Assembly (NCBI GenBank): GCA_050747525.1
Contig: JBOGOC010000042.1
Location: forward strand, 1-64,000
Source of the DNA: JBOGOC01 sp050747525
GTDB taxonomy: Bacteria; Acidobacteriota; Polarisedimenticolia; JACPZX01; DASXTC01
DNA: 64,000 nt
Direction: 5' to 3'
Positions 37,135 to 45,612 of this stretch are shown here, in pieces. The notes beneath the pieces are model-generated. The model had not been told where the DNA came from. It made no database searches and saw nothing but the letters and a program-made list of their open reading frames with translations. The position numbers were made by a program, and so were the translations under genes. Each line of letters starts with the position of its first letter. The stretch's first letter is position 1.

Positions 37135-38232
37135 CTAGAAGGGTCCCAGCATGCCGAAGTACAGGATGAGCAGCGAAAGATCGGTCCCGTCGACCACCCC
37201 GTCCACGTTCAGGTCGTAGTTGATGGAATAGCGAGGCTCGCCCGAGCGCGCCGTGAAGGCCGCCGCCACCTGCACCATGTCTCCCCCGTCGATACGGCTC
37301 GAACCGTTGATGTCCGCGCGCCCCAGGTTCACCAGGACATCGAAGCCTTCGGGGATGATGGAGAGCCCCCCGTCGGGGTTGGTGATCGTCACGTCCCGGC
37401 TGTCGGCCTGCGCGAACGGCCCGATGTCCAGCGTGGCCACCACGCGGGCCGGCGCCCCGCTGGTGTCCAGGGACCGGACCAGGATATCGGGGCCGAAGTC
37501 GACCGTCGCGCCCTGCGCCAGGTTCGCTCCGTAGAGCGTCACGCTCACCGACTCGATCCCCTGCCCTCCCGAGTACGGCTCCACCGAGCAGAGGGTCGGC
37601 ATGAGCGTGGGGGTGACGGCCAGCACCTCTCCGAACGTGCTCTCGCGCCCGCCGGCGTCCTGGCTGGTCACGCTCACGTAGTAGGTCTTCTCCGCGTCCA
37701 GTCCCGTGAACTGCGCCTCCCCCGAGCCGGGCGCCACGCTGCGCGTGCGGGCCCGCGGAAGCGCCTCCGCGGGCGGCAGGTCGAAGAGGGACGGGTCCTC
37801 GGCCACGTACACGATGTAGGACGATTCCGTGCCGGCGGCCTGGTCCCACGACACGGTGAGACTGCCCGACGTGGTGGTGTCGCAAGGCTGGGCGGCCACC
37901 ACGGGCGAGAACGCGCTCTCGTTGCCGCTGCTGTCGAAGCTGGTCACGGCGATGTAGTAGGTGCTCGTGGTCTCCAGGGAGCTGAACGTGGTGTCCAGTG
38001 TGTCGGGAGGCACCGCCCGCGTTGTGGCCTGGGCCCTGGCCTGGGCGGGAGACAGGTCGAAGACGCCCGAATCGGTGCTCAGGTAGACGCGGTAGCCGTT
38101 GAGATCCACGTCGGTCTGGTTGGCGTCCCAGTCGATCACCAGAACACCGGTGGTGGCGGCCCAGCTCGGCTGCAGGAAGGCGGCCAGAGCGATCAACCCG
38201 GCCAGCGTTCTCCTTCTATTCGACGGCGACAT
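37135..38232 (-). CDS. Secreted FN3-IPT/TIG protein with C-terminal dockerin-like module
   Basis: A 365-residue exported protein. The signal peptide is RTLAGLIALAAFLQPSWA. Two fibronectin-III-like domains follow (GYRVYLSTDSGVFDLSP with TYYIAVTSFDSSGNES; SSYIVYVAEDPSLFDLPP with TYYVSVTSQDAGGRES). Then comes an IPT/TIG domain (SVEPYSGGQGIESVSVTLYGANL). The C-terminal 60 residues carry two calcium-loop motifs, ADINGSSRIDGGDMV and DLNVDGVVDGTDLSLL, the signature of type I dockerins. Its 5' end overlaps the cohesin-like gene upstream by 17 bases. Dockerins bind cohesins through these loops, so a pairing with the neighbouring cohesin-like proteins is plausible but not shown. Confidence 0.85.
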   Translation of the reverse strand: MSPSNRRRTLAGLIALAAFLQPSWAATTGVLVIDWDANQTDVDLNGYRVYLSTDSGVFDLSPAQARAQATTRAVPPDTLDTTFSSLETTSTYYIAVTSFDSSGNESAFSPVVAAQPCDTTTSGSLTVSWDQAAGTESSYIVYVAEDPSLFDLPPAEALPRARTRSVAPGSGEAQFTGLDAEKTYYVSVTSQDAGGRESTFGEVLAVTPTLMPTLCSVEPYSGGQGIESVSVTLYGANLAQGATVDFGPDILVRSLDTSGAPARVVATLDIGPFAQADSRDVTITNPDGGLSIIPEGFDVLVNLGRADINGSSRIDGGDMVQVAAAFTARSGEPRYSINYDLNVDGVVDGTDLSLLILYFGMLGPF

Positions 38233-39274
38233 GGGAATCGTTCCTCCTGAAGGCCAGCGGCCTGCTCGAGCCGTCGAGCAGCCGGCTGCCGGTGGTCACG
38301 ATGGAGCTCATGCCCGCGGCCCGTGCACGGAAAGTGACCGTGCACAGCGTGCCGCTGCCGTGGATGCCGTTTCCCGCCCGGACGCGCGAGAGCGCGATGT
38401 CGACGAGCCCGGGCGCCCCCGCTTCGGACGCCTGGAATCTCGTGGCGCCTCCGTCCGAGGCCAGCAGGTCTCCTTCCGCAGCCTCGACGAACTCGAGCAC
38501 CTGGGGATCGAACGAAAGCCGCAAGGGAGCGTGCGCGACGCCCACCGCGTTCTGCACGACGATGGCAAACTCCACCACGTCGTCCGCATTCACCGAAGCG
38601 GGCCCCACCACCACCAGCTGCGCCCCCTGCGCGGAGGGCTCCGGGGTCATCCCCGAGTCCGGCGGGTCAATCGTCTGGTTCCCTTCGGAGGCTCGCGGGG
38701 CAGGGACGTGGGAGGGGGGCTGGACGGGCGCCGGAGCTGGTGCGGGAGCCGGGGTCGGGACGGCGGCCGGCGCCGAGGATGCCATCACGGTCACCTGACG
38801 ATGCGCCATCGGGCGTGCCTGGGCAGGGATGCCCCCCGTCATCCGTGTGGGCTCGAGCGCCACGGCGGGAGCCGGCCCGTCCGCGGTTTCGGGCCGGTGC
38901 GCCGCACGCCGGCCGGGGGCTGGGACGCCGTCGGCGTGAACCACGGCGGGGGCGGCCGCAAGGCCGAGATCGACGGGACGCACCGTCCAGCCGGCCTGGG
39001 GCACCCGGCCCGAGGTGGCGGACGAGGTGCCCTTGACCAGGGCCCGATGAGGCGCAGGCGGCGCCAACGACGCACGGGCGCGGGCGGGTCGGCCCGGCGC
39101 GTCAACGCCGCCGCGGGAGATCGACCCGGGCCTGCCGCTCCCGGTGGCCGACGGGGCCATGGCCGCGATTTGCGCGATCACGCCGGTGGCCACCAGAGCG
39201 AGGGTCAACGCCAGCCCGGCCCCATGATGACCGGACCCATGGTTTCTGTCCGGTGCAGGGGCCGCAGGCCTCAC
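38216..39274 (-). CDS. Membrane-anchored or exported cohesin-domain protein with Pro/Ala-rich linker
   Basis: A 352-residue protein. The N-terminus has one hydrophobic segment (GLALTLALVATGVIAQIAAM), a signal or anchor. Residues about 40-215 are a low-complexity Pro/Ala/Arg linker. The C-terminal 135 residues are a cohesin-type domain: QLVVVGPASVNADDVVEFAI, LRLSFDPQVLEFVEAAEGDLL, GSGTLCTVTFRA. Such domains also occur on secretion-related outer-membrane proteins. The GTG at 39274 overlaps the previous stop (GTGA). The long linker would hold the cohesin domain away from the membrane. With a dockerin-like protein encoded next door, the two may form a surface scaffold. Confidence 0.8.
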   Translation of the reverse strand: MRPAAPAPDRNHGSGHHGAGLALTLALVATGVIAQIAAMAPSATGSGRPGSISRGGVDAPGRPARARASLAPPAPHRALVKGTSSATSGRVPQAGWTVRPVDLGLAAAPAVVHADGVPAPGRRAAHRPETADGPAPAVALEPTRMTGGIPAQARPMAHRQVTVMASSAPAAVPTPAPAPAPAPVQPPSHVPAPRASEGNQTIDPPDSGMTPEPSAQGAQLVVVGPASVNADDVVEFAIVVQNAVGVAHAPLRLSFDPQVLEFVEAAEGDLLASDGGATRFQASEAGAPGLVDIALSRVRAGNGIHGSGTLCTVTFRARAAGMSSIVTTGSRLLDGSSRPLAFRRNDSHVAVE

Positions 39275-41655
39275 CGGGACACCCTCAGGCCGGTGGGCGC
39301 CTGCGGGAGGGCCCCGGTGACGAAATAGGTGTAGGCGGCATCGAGCGCCCTCCCTTCCTCACCTGCCCGGCTCGCGACCACCCGGACGGTCACGCGGCTT
39401 CCGGGCGAGAAGGGCTCGGTGGGAGTCCAGGTCAGCGACAGCGTTCCCGCGCCGCCCGCCACGTCGGCCTCCACCGGCATGCCGTTGACGAACAGGCTCG
39501 CGCGCGCCGGATCGAGCGCACCCGTCCCGCTCTCCAGGTAGGCCCGGATGGGGGTGGCTCCATCGACGATGAGGGAGCCGGGAGCCGGCCAGGCTCCGGC
39601 CAGGCGCACCGCTCCGCCATCGGTCACGCGGAACCGCAGGGCGGGGCCGCTCCAGATTCCAGGCGACGGCGCGTGCCGATCCCACTGCCGCACCCGTACG
39701 TAGTACTCGCCGGGAGCCAGCTCGCGGTCGGCCGGCACGATGTACTGCTCCTCGGAAGAGGTCACCATGCCGGAATCGATCAGTGGCTCTCCGCGCGTCC
39801 CGTCGAACGTGGGCCGGGTGTCGATCTGGACCTGGTAGCGAGCCTGGCCATCGTCCCCGTCCAGGTCTTCCAGCTTCCAGGCGATGCGCGGCGTCCCGTC
39901 GGCGATGCTGAACTGCGTCTGCTGCTCGTACGGCAGCCCAGGGACTTCCTGCGATCCCAGCTCGTGGCGCCCGATGTCGAGGCGGGCCCCGCCGCCTGAC
40001 GGAATCCCCGCGAAGGGGTCCCCCGCGTCGATGGCCGGGCTTCCCGCTCTCAGGCGGAAGTCTCCCGAGTCGGCGTGGACGAACATCGGATCGCATGACC
40101 CACCCTGCGTGCCGAGGCAGTTGTCCGCGGGAGCGTGGTCGAGCAGCGCCTGGCTGGCGCCGCCCCACTCGACATCCTGTCCGTTGGAGAAGAAGAGGTT
40201 GAAATCCACCACCGAGCCCGCGATCGAGGTGGCCGCTCCCGCGAACCTGAGCCCCGTGCCGCACGAGGAGAAGATGTTGTTGCGGTACTGCCCGAATGGG
40301 GCCTGCTCGTTGACCTGGACGGCAGCTCCCTGCAGCGCGTGGAAGACGTTGTTCTCCACGATGAGGCCGCCGCTGCGGTAGGCCCTGACCGCCGAGGCGC
40401 CGGTTCCACCCAGCCGCGCGAAGACGTTGCGCCAGACCCGCGCTCCCGCCCCAGTGCCGGCCAGCTCCACGGCCGCGTTGCGCGCCGCGGCATCACGAAA
40501 GGTGTTGCCGGTGATGGACAGGCCCGCGGCGCCGCCCCTCGCCAGAAGGGCATGCCCGTCCTCGAACCCCGAGAACTCGTTGCCGTCCACCTCCACATCG
40601 GTCGCACCTGAGATCTCCACCTGGGATCGCATCGCCTGATCGAAGCGGCACCCGGTGATCCGGATCTCGCGGCTTCCTTCCTCCACCATCACGCCCACCG
40701 CGGCCGGGCCCAGCGAGCCCTCCCAGCGACAGTTGCGGACGGTGATGTGGCGGGCGCCGCCGATCACCAGGCCCGCGTGGGTCGATGCGCCTCCGATGGT
40801 CAGCCCGTCGAAGATCCATCCGGACAGCCGCGAGTCGTGACCTATCTGAAGGCCCACGCGCGATCCCGACGAGGGGGCGCGCAGGACCGGAGCTTCGCCT
40901 GGATGCGCCTTGACCACGATCTCCCGGCCCGGGCTGCCCGACGCGTGCCCCGACAAGGTGCTGATGACGACGCTCTCTTCGTAAACCCCGCCGTGCACGA
41001 GCAGCGTGTCTCCCGCCGCGAGGGCGGCCACGGCGTGCGCAAGGGTGCGGAAGGGAGCGGACTCGTCTCCCGCAGCCTGATCATCGCCCGAGGGAGACAC
41101 GTGCCACGTGCGGCCCGCACCCGTCTCTGCGGGAGGAAGCGCCGGGGCCGAGCCGGAGCGCGGCTCGCTTGCGATCTCCAGAGAGGCCGGCCTCAGAGGA
41201 GCCTGGTTCACGCGCAGGGACGCGTTCGCCCACGGGCCCCAGGAACCGTGCGACTGCACGCGCACCCGCCAGTGAATGGGAGAGGGCCTGAGGTCGAGCG
41301 ACAGGGATACGGTCCCCGGCTTGGTGATCTGACGCATGGCCGCGCACCGGCGTGGGCCCGCGGCCCCCTTGTTCTGCGAGCCGCTGTCCCAGAACCAGAC
41401 GCCGGCCTGAGGGGCGCCTTCGTGGCGCGCGTCGGCGGTGAACGATGCATCGTCGTCCACCTGCAGCTGCCAGTTCTCCTGGGGCGTGGGGAAGTCCCAG
41501 CAGAAGGTGGGCGTGCGGCCCACCACGTGCTGATTGTCGGCGACACCGTCGACTCTCAGGTTCGTCGGCGTCTGGGCAAGAAGAGGAAAAGGCGATCCCA
41601 GGATTGCGGCCGCCACCAGCAGGATGCGTGCCCCCTTTCGACGCACTCGCGCCAT
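39271..41655 (-). CDS. Secreted right-handed beta-helix protein with FN3-like flanks
   Basis: About 794 residues from ATG 41655, chosen because GGGAGGAG lies 8 bases upstream; an in-frame GTG (41664) precedes it. The signal peptide is ARILLVAAAILGSPFPLLAQ. Residues about 30-155 look like an FN3-like domain. Residues about 180-560 are a parallel beta-helix (RTWHVSPSGDDQAAG, then GLVIGGARHITVRNCRW and VDGNEFSGFEDGHALL coils) ending with SPAIDAGDPF and LDIGRHELG, typical of the NosD/choice-of-anchor group. Two FN3-like domains follow. It is the first gene of the operon running down to the Ig-repeat protein. No catalytic site is evident; adhesion or polysaccharide binding is a guess. Confidence 0.87.
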   Translation of the reverse strand: MARVRRKGARILLVAAAILGSPFPLLAQTPTNLRVDGVADNQHVVGRTPTFCWDFPTPQENWQLQVDDDASFTADARHEGAPQAGVWFWDSGSQNKGAAGPRRCAAMRQITKPGTVSLSLDLRPSPIHWRVRVQSHGSWGPWANASLRVNQAPLRPASLEIASEPRSGSAPALPPAETGAGRTWHVSPSGDDQAAGDESAPFRTLAHAVAALAAGDTLLVHGGVYEESVVISTLSGHASGSPGREIVVKAHPGEAPVLRAPSSGSRVGLQIGHDSRLSGWIFDGLTIGGASTHAGLVIGGARHITVRNCRWEGSLGPAAVGVMVEEGSREIRITGCRFDQAMRSQVEISGATDVEVDGNEFSGFEDGHALLARGGAAGLSITGNTFRDAAARNAAVELAGTGAGARVWRNVFARLGGTGASAVRAYRSGGLIVENNVFHALQGAAVQVNEQAPFGQYRNNIFSSCGTGLRFAGAATSIAGSVVDFNLFFSNGQDVEWGGASQALLDHAPADNCLGTQGGSCDPMFVHADSGDFRLRAGSPAIDAGDPFAGIPSGGGARLDIGRHELGSQEVPGLPYEQQTQFSIADGTPRIAWKLEDLDGDDGQARYQVQIDTRPTFDGTRGEPLIDSGMVTSSEEQYIVPADRELAPGEYYVRVRQWDRHAPSPGIWSGPALRFRVTDGGAVRLAGAWPAPGSLIVDGATPIRAYLESGTGALDPARASLFVNGMPVEADVAGGAGTLSLTWTPTEPFSPGSRVTVRVVASRAGEEGRALDAAYTYFVTGALPQAPTGLRVSR

Positions 41656-41872
41656 CTCGCACACTCCTCCCTCGTTGAATTGCGCGGTGAAGCCAAATCA
41701 TCGGGGCGGCCGATGGCGTTGCGGGAGTGCTGCCATCGCCCTTCTTCTCCCCTGGCGGGGGCCGGGAGAAGCGTGCGGGGTATTTGAGGCCGGTCAGTGC
41801 GGGGTGGTTCCGGCCTTTTTCATTCTGCCGCCCGGTGCGCCTGCGTTCGGTCGCCACCGTGCAGCCACCGCG

Positions 41873-41900
41873 AATATATACGGGTCGTAACACATGTCAA
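41873..41900 (-). promoter_or_regulatory. Sigma70-type promoter of the beta-helix/cohesin-dockerin operon
   Basis: On the minus strand, perfect TTGACA (41900-41895), 16-base spacer, TATATT (41878-41873). It leaves an untranslated leader of roughly 210 bases before ATG 41655. Both boxes are strong. Confidence 0.7.
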
Positions 41901-41972
41901 GACCATACCTAAGGTAATTATCAGGCTTTTCCGGAGGGATTCTGGGGTAAATCCCCGGGATTCGGGAAGGAG

Positions 41973-42188
41973 TCAGGCCCGCTGGGCGGGCTTGAAGGAA
42001 ATGCGATTCTTCTCGAGCCAGCGGATCAGCTCGCCCCTCTTGTAGCGAAGGGCCGAGGTCTTGCCGGAGCCGATACGGTAGGCGGGGACGGCTCCATCGC
42101 GGGTGAGAGCCCACAGTTTGGTCCGGCCGATCTTGAGGAGAAGCTGCGCTTCCCTGCTGGTCAGAATCTCGTCCCTGTCCTTGTCCAT
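41973..42188 (-). CDS. Excisionase/AlpA-type helix-turn-helix DNA-binding protein
   Basis: A 71-residue protein with a winged-helix MerR-like DNA-binding domain of the HTH_17 (excisionase/AlpA) type: EILTSREAQLLLKIGRTKLWALTRDGAVPAYRIGS, then ALRYKRGELIRWLEKN. Such small proteins act as recombination directionality factors or transcriptional regulators. No integrase is nearby on this side, so regulation of adjacent polysaccharide or surface genes is more likely. It lies alone, with its own promoter-like sequence, between the O-antigen ligase-like gene and the beta-helix operon. The target is unknown. Confidence 0.85.
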   Translation of the reverse strand: MDKDRDEILTSREAQLLLKIGRTKLWALTRDGAVPAYRIGSGKTSALRYKRGELIRWLEKNRISFKPAQRA

Positions 42189-42278
42189 GGCCTGGTCTCT
42201 CGATGAGGAACTGGTGCTTCGGCCCGGCAGGAACCCTGCCGGGCGACCCCGTCAACCGGATGTGAGGAGCGCATCGAT

Positions 42279-42307
42279 CATATACGAGAGGGGGCCGTCG
42301 CGGTCAA
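42279..42307 (-). promoter_or_regulatory. Sigma70-type promoter of the HTH gene
   Basis: On the minus strand, TTGACC (42307-42302), 17-base spacer, TATATG (42284-42279), about 90 bases upstream of the HTH start codon at 42188. Boxes are 5/6 and 4/6. Confidence 0.55.
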
Positions 42308-42337
42308 GAGGGAACAACAGAAAGCAAGGATGAAAAC

Positions 42338-43537
42338 TCAGGCACTCACTCTGGCGGGGCGCGGCACCCATCTCACGGGACGGGCCAACGACACACGCAT
42401 CATGCGATCCCGCGCGGCGATGAGGCCCAGCAACACCCAGACGTGCCGGTAGTGCATCATCTCGTGGCTGAGCGAGTCCACCATGTTGAAGGCGAACATC
42501 CCCACGAGAGCCAGGGTGATGCACAAGGCGGCGCTACCCTTCGAGCCTCTCACGCACCGCCACAGCATGGCCACGAAGCCCACCAGGAAGAGGACGAGCC
42601 CCGCGAACCCGACGACCCCGCGCTCCACGAGGAAAGAAAGGTAGTCGCTGTGCAGCTCCTTGCGCGCGGTCCCCTTGAAGGGGCCCCCCGTGAGGACCAG
42701 GTAGCTCGAGAACCCGGCCGGGCCGATGCCGATCCCCATGGGATTGTCGAGGAAGGTCTCCACGCCGGCGTGCCAGATCAGCTCACGCCCCTCGGCGCTG
42801 TACTCCATGCGGTTTGCGTAGTTCTTGGCGGCCAGCAGCGACGGCATCACCATCGATCCCGCCAGCAGGATCACTCCGCCAGCCACCGCCATGCGGAACC
42901 GCCGGCGCGCGTCCGCCCACAGGTAGAAAACGAAGTAGAGCAGGGCCGACGAGGCGGTGACCGCGACCAGGGCGCTCATGGACTTGGTGGCCAGGACCCC
43001 GCTGAAGATGAGCAGCCCTCCCGCCAGAGCGAGCGGCCGCCACACCAGCACGCGGGGGACCAGGATCAGGAACATGCTGGTGCCCAGATAGGATGCGGTC
43101 ATGTTGGGGTTGTCGAACGTGGCTCGGGCGCGGACCGTGGGGTCGACCGCGACCTCGGACAGGGCCATCACCGCGATCACGCACGCGGTCAGGAACCAGC
43201 ATCGCATCAGGAAGAGGGCCTCGCGATCGCTGTCCAGCAGGTTGAGCAGCATCAGCATGACCACGTAGAGATAGGCTTCCTGGGCCAAGGTGGTGAGGTT
43301 CTTCTCCAGGGCGTGGCTGTTGATGGTGGAGAGCAGGCTGCCGAAGAGGATGACCAGGACCGCCGGCAGCGCCTTCGTCTCGAGCTTCTTGGTGAACAGA
43401 AGGTAGAGGGCCACCGGCCCGATGGCCAGGACGTTGACGTAGTCCACCATCGCGGTGTTGCCCGGAAGGATGGGCACCACCACCGGCAGGAGTGCCGCCA
43501 GGGCGAGCAGATAGATCTGCGTCACACGAAGGATCAT
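42338..43537 (-). CDS. O-antigen ligase/polymerase-like membrane protein (Wzy/WaaL superfamily)
   Basis: A 399-residue inner-membrane protein with about ten hydrophobic segments. The large periplasmic loop near residues 250-320 holds GRELIWHAGVETFLDNPMGIGIGP and KELHSDYLSFLVERGVVG. This matches the O-antigen ligase domain, in which the H(S)DYL element is characteristic. Such proteins polymerise repeat units or ligate glycans to lipid A or protein. No Wzy polymerase occurs in the exopolysaccharide operon at 9-20.5 kb, so this one could supply that function. It follows the epimerase gene by 19 bases and is probably co-transcribed with it. Confidence 0.9.
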   Translation of the reverse strand: MILRVTQIYLLALAALLPVVVPILPGNTAMVDYVNVLAIGPVALYLLFTKKLETKALPAVLVILFGSLLSTINSHALEKNLTTLAQEAYLYVVMLMLLNLLDSDREALFLMRCWFLTACVIAVMALSEVAVDPTVRARATFDNPNMTASYLGTSMFLILVPRVLVWRPLALAGGLLIFSGVLATKSMSALVAVTASSALLYFVFYLWADARRRFRMAVAGGVILLAGSMVMPSLLAAKNYANRMEYSAEGRELIWHAGVETFLDNPMGIGIGPAGFSSYLVLTGGPFKGTARKELHSDYLSFLVERGVVGFAGLVLFLVGFVAMLWRCVRGSKGSAALCITLALVGMFAFNMVDSLSHEMMHYRHVWVLLGLIAARDRMMRVSLARPVRWVPRPARVSA

Positions 43538-43556
43538 GGGGCGATCCTAGCCTGCC

Positions 43557-45203
43557 CTAGTGCCTGCCGCCCCCCACGGACACGGGCCGCAGAGGCAGTC
43601 GCGCAGGCTGGTACAGCTCGGGGATGTGGCGCCGCTTCAGGTCGAGATGCCCGTTGGGATCGCTGAGCGTCTTGTGGTTGCTGTAGCGCGCCAGACGATG
43701 GTCACGGATGCTCCCCTTGCGCAGGGCATCGACGATCTCGCGAATCCCGCTCTCGACGGTCCGGTCGGCGTGAAAACCGAGCCGCTGGCGGATCTTGGCG
43801 AACGACACGCGGTAGTTGCGCCGATCGGCGGTGTCGTCCGTGCAGGAGAGAGCGGCTTCGGGGACCAGGCGCTGCACCATCTCTCCCACATCCTGGATGG
43901 AGTGATTGTTGGCGTCGCTTCCCACGTTGAAGACCTCGCCCTTCACCTTATCCAGCGGGGCCTGCAGGGTCATCACCAAGGCCCTGGCCACGTCGGCCAC
44001 GTGCACGAACGGCCTCCACTGCGAGCCGCCGGTCACCGTGATTTCCCCATTCTGCACCGCCTTGGCCGACAGCAGGTTCACCACCAGATCGAACCGCGGA
44101 CGGTACGACAGCCCGAAGACTGTGGAGAGCCTCAGGATGACGGGATGGAACGTGTCGTCGTTGAGATCGAGCAGCGCGTTCTCGGACATGATTTTCGCGC
44201 GCGCGTATAGCGAGACGGGATTCAGCTCCGAAGTCTCGTCCAGCAGCTCGTCGTTGGCTCCGTAGACGCTGCAGGAAGACGCATAGATGAACCGCTTCAC
44301 CCCGTAGCCCCGCGCGGCCTCGGCCAGCATGCGGGTGGCCGCCAGATTGATCTCCAGCGTCAGCTTCTCGTCCAGGGCGCAGACAGGGTCTCCCACCAGC
44401 TCTCCCAGGTGCACCACGGCGTCGGCGCCCAGCATCGCGGAGAAGACGGAGCCGATGTCGCGCGAGTCACCCGCAACCAGCTCGAAGCGCGGATCCCCTT
44501 CCAGCTCGACCAGGGACTCCTTGCCGTACAGAAGGGCGTCCAGGACGCGCACCGAATAGCCCTGGTCCAGCAGCTGGCGGCACAGGTGAGATCCGATGTA
44601 TCCGGCCCCGCCGATCACCAGGACGCGGCGGATCGGGCCACGGCGGTTGATCTCGGGGCGCAGCGGCTGCTCCCTCCCGACCACCACCCGCCAGACTCCC
44701 GACCAGAGGCGGCTGGCCTCGGTGGCCGCCAGCGTGAAGCCCCATCCCAGCATCATGGCCAGGCGCGGCGTGACGGTGACCCAGTCGCGCCCCTCGCCGA
44801 CGTACTGAACGAAACCGAAGAACACGTACGAAAGGCTGACACCCTGGAAGATGGTCAGCCATTTCAAGCTTCCGCGGTACAAGGGCCCCGAGGTGTAGAA
44901 CCCCAGCAGCGAGTACACCGCCACCGAGATCCCCGTCAGGAGCCAGGCATGGGAGGCATAGATGGAGAGCGCCAGACCCAGCTGTTCCGGAAGTGTCGCC
45001 GGATCTCCCTGTGACGTTTCCAGGAGGAGACGGAGCGTCAGGGCCGCCAGGTAGCAGACATTGATGATGATGACATCCGAGATGACCCGTGCGGCCGCCT
45101 CCAGCGTCAGGGCGCCGCGCAGGGCGCGCCATTGCCGGGGTGCCTGCTCGACGTGCCCGACACGGCCGTAGGGCCGCAGAGCCTTGACGTCGAACCCGCC
45201 CAT
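43557..45203 (-). CDS. NAD-dependent sugar epimerase/dehydratase with N-terminal membrane domain
   Basis: A 548-residue fusion. Residues about 35-185 hold four hydrophobic segments (VIIINVCYLAALTLRLLL, AWLLTGISVAVYSLLGFY, IFQGVSLSYVFFGFVQYV, LAMMLGWGFTLAA), the layout of the PglF/WbpM membrane half. Residues about 200-500 are an extended short-chain dehydrogenase: GGAGYIGSHL cofactor loop, YASSCSVYG, and YARAK with Tyr and Lys of the active site. PglF/WbpM enzymes carry a Met in place of the Tyr, so this catalytic half is the GalE-like kind. AAGGAGG lies about 12 bases before the ATG. The fusion would tether the sugar-nucleotide step to the membrane. Substrate unknown. Confidence 0.87.
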   Translation of the reverse strand: MGGFDVKALRPYGRVGHVEQAPRQWRALRGALTLEAAARVISDVIIINVCYLAALTLRLLLETSQGDPATLPEQLGLALSIYASHAWLLTGISVAVYSLLGFYTSGPLYRGSLKWLTIFQGVSLSYVFFGFVQYVGEGRDWVTVTPRLAMMLGWGFTLAATEASRLWSGVWRVVVGREQPLRPEINRRGPIRRVLVIGGAGYIGSHLCRQLLDQGYSVRVLDALLYGKESLVELEGDPRFELVAGDSRDIGSVFSAMLGADAVVHLGELVGDPVCALDEKLTLEINLAATRMLAEAARGYGVKRFIYASSCSVYGANDELLDETSELNPVSLYARAKIMSENALLDLNDDTFHPVILRLSTVFGLSYRPRFDLVVNLLSAKAVQNGEITVTGGSQWRPFVHVADVARALVMTLQAPLDKVKGEVFNVGSDANNHSIQDVGEMVQRLVPEAALSCTDDTADRRNYRVSFAKIRQRLGFHADRTVESGIREIVDALRKGSIRDHRLARYSNHKTLSDPNGHLDLKRRHIPELYQPARLPLRPVSVGGGRH

Positions 45204-45551
45204 CGTCCTTTAATCCTCCTTGGAATAGACTTCCCGTTGCAACACGCACTTCGGAATGCACGCTTCCCTGCCGACACGCCCCGCTGAGGAGACCTCGGAC
45301 AGGTCTTTCTTCCCAACAGCTTTCCCGGTACCTTCCGGGCACGTCTTGGGGATCTGGCGTGCACCTCGCCGAGTGCCCGATCCGCTCGATTCTTCCGGAT
45401 GCGATCCCCCGCAGTGGGTCGCGCTTCCGAATGGTTCAATTCGAGCCGATCAGGTTGCTCTTCTTCCCAGAATGGACGATGCCTTGTCCACCCTCGAACT
45501 TTCGAACCGGCAGGTCCGGTCCGAAAATCCGTCCTCAAGTGGCATGGCTTG
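45204..45551 (-). other. Long untranslated leader upstream of the epimerase gene
   Basis: A 348-base stretch without a convincing gene lies between the promoter at 45552-45581 and the start codon at 45203. It contains several GC-rich dyads, for example CGGATC/GATCCG around 45380-45410, but no riboswitch that I recognise. No intrinsic terminator with a U-run is visible. A regulatory leader or an unrecognised small RNA is possible. Confidence 0.4.
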
Positions 45552-45581
45552 ACTATACGCTGTTTCTTCGAGATGTGTCAA
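45552..45581 (-). promoter_or_regulatory. Strong sigma70 promoter of the epimerase/ligase operon
   Basis: On the minus strand, perfect TTGACA (45581-45576), 18-base spacer, TATAGT (45557-45552). It lies between the stop of the beta-barrel gene and the long leader. The -10 box is 5 of 6. Confidence 0.75.
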
Positions 45582-45612
45582 GAAATTTTAGGGAAGTCGC
45601 AACGAAACTGAC

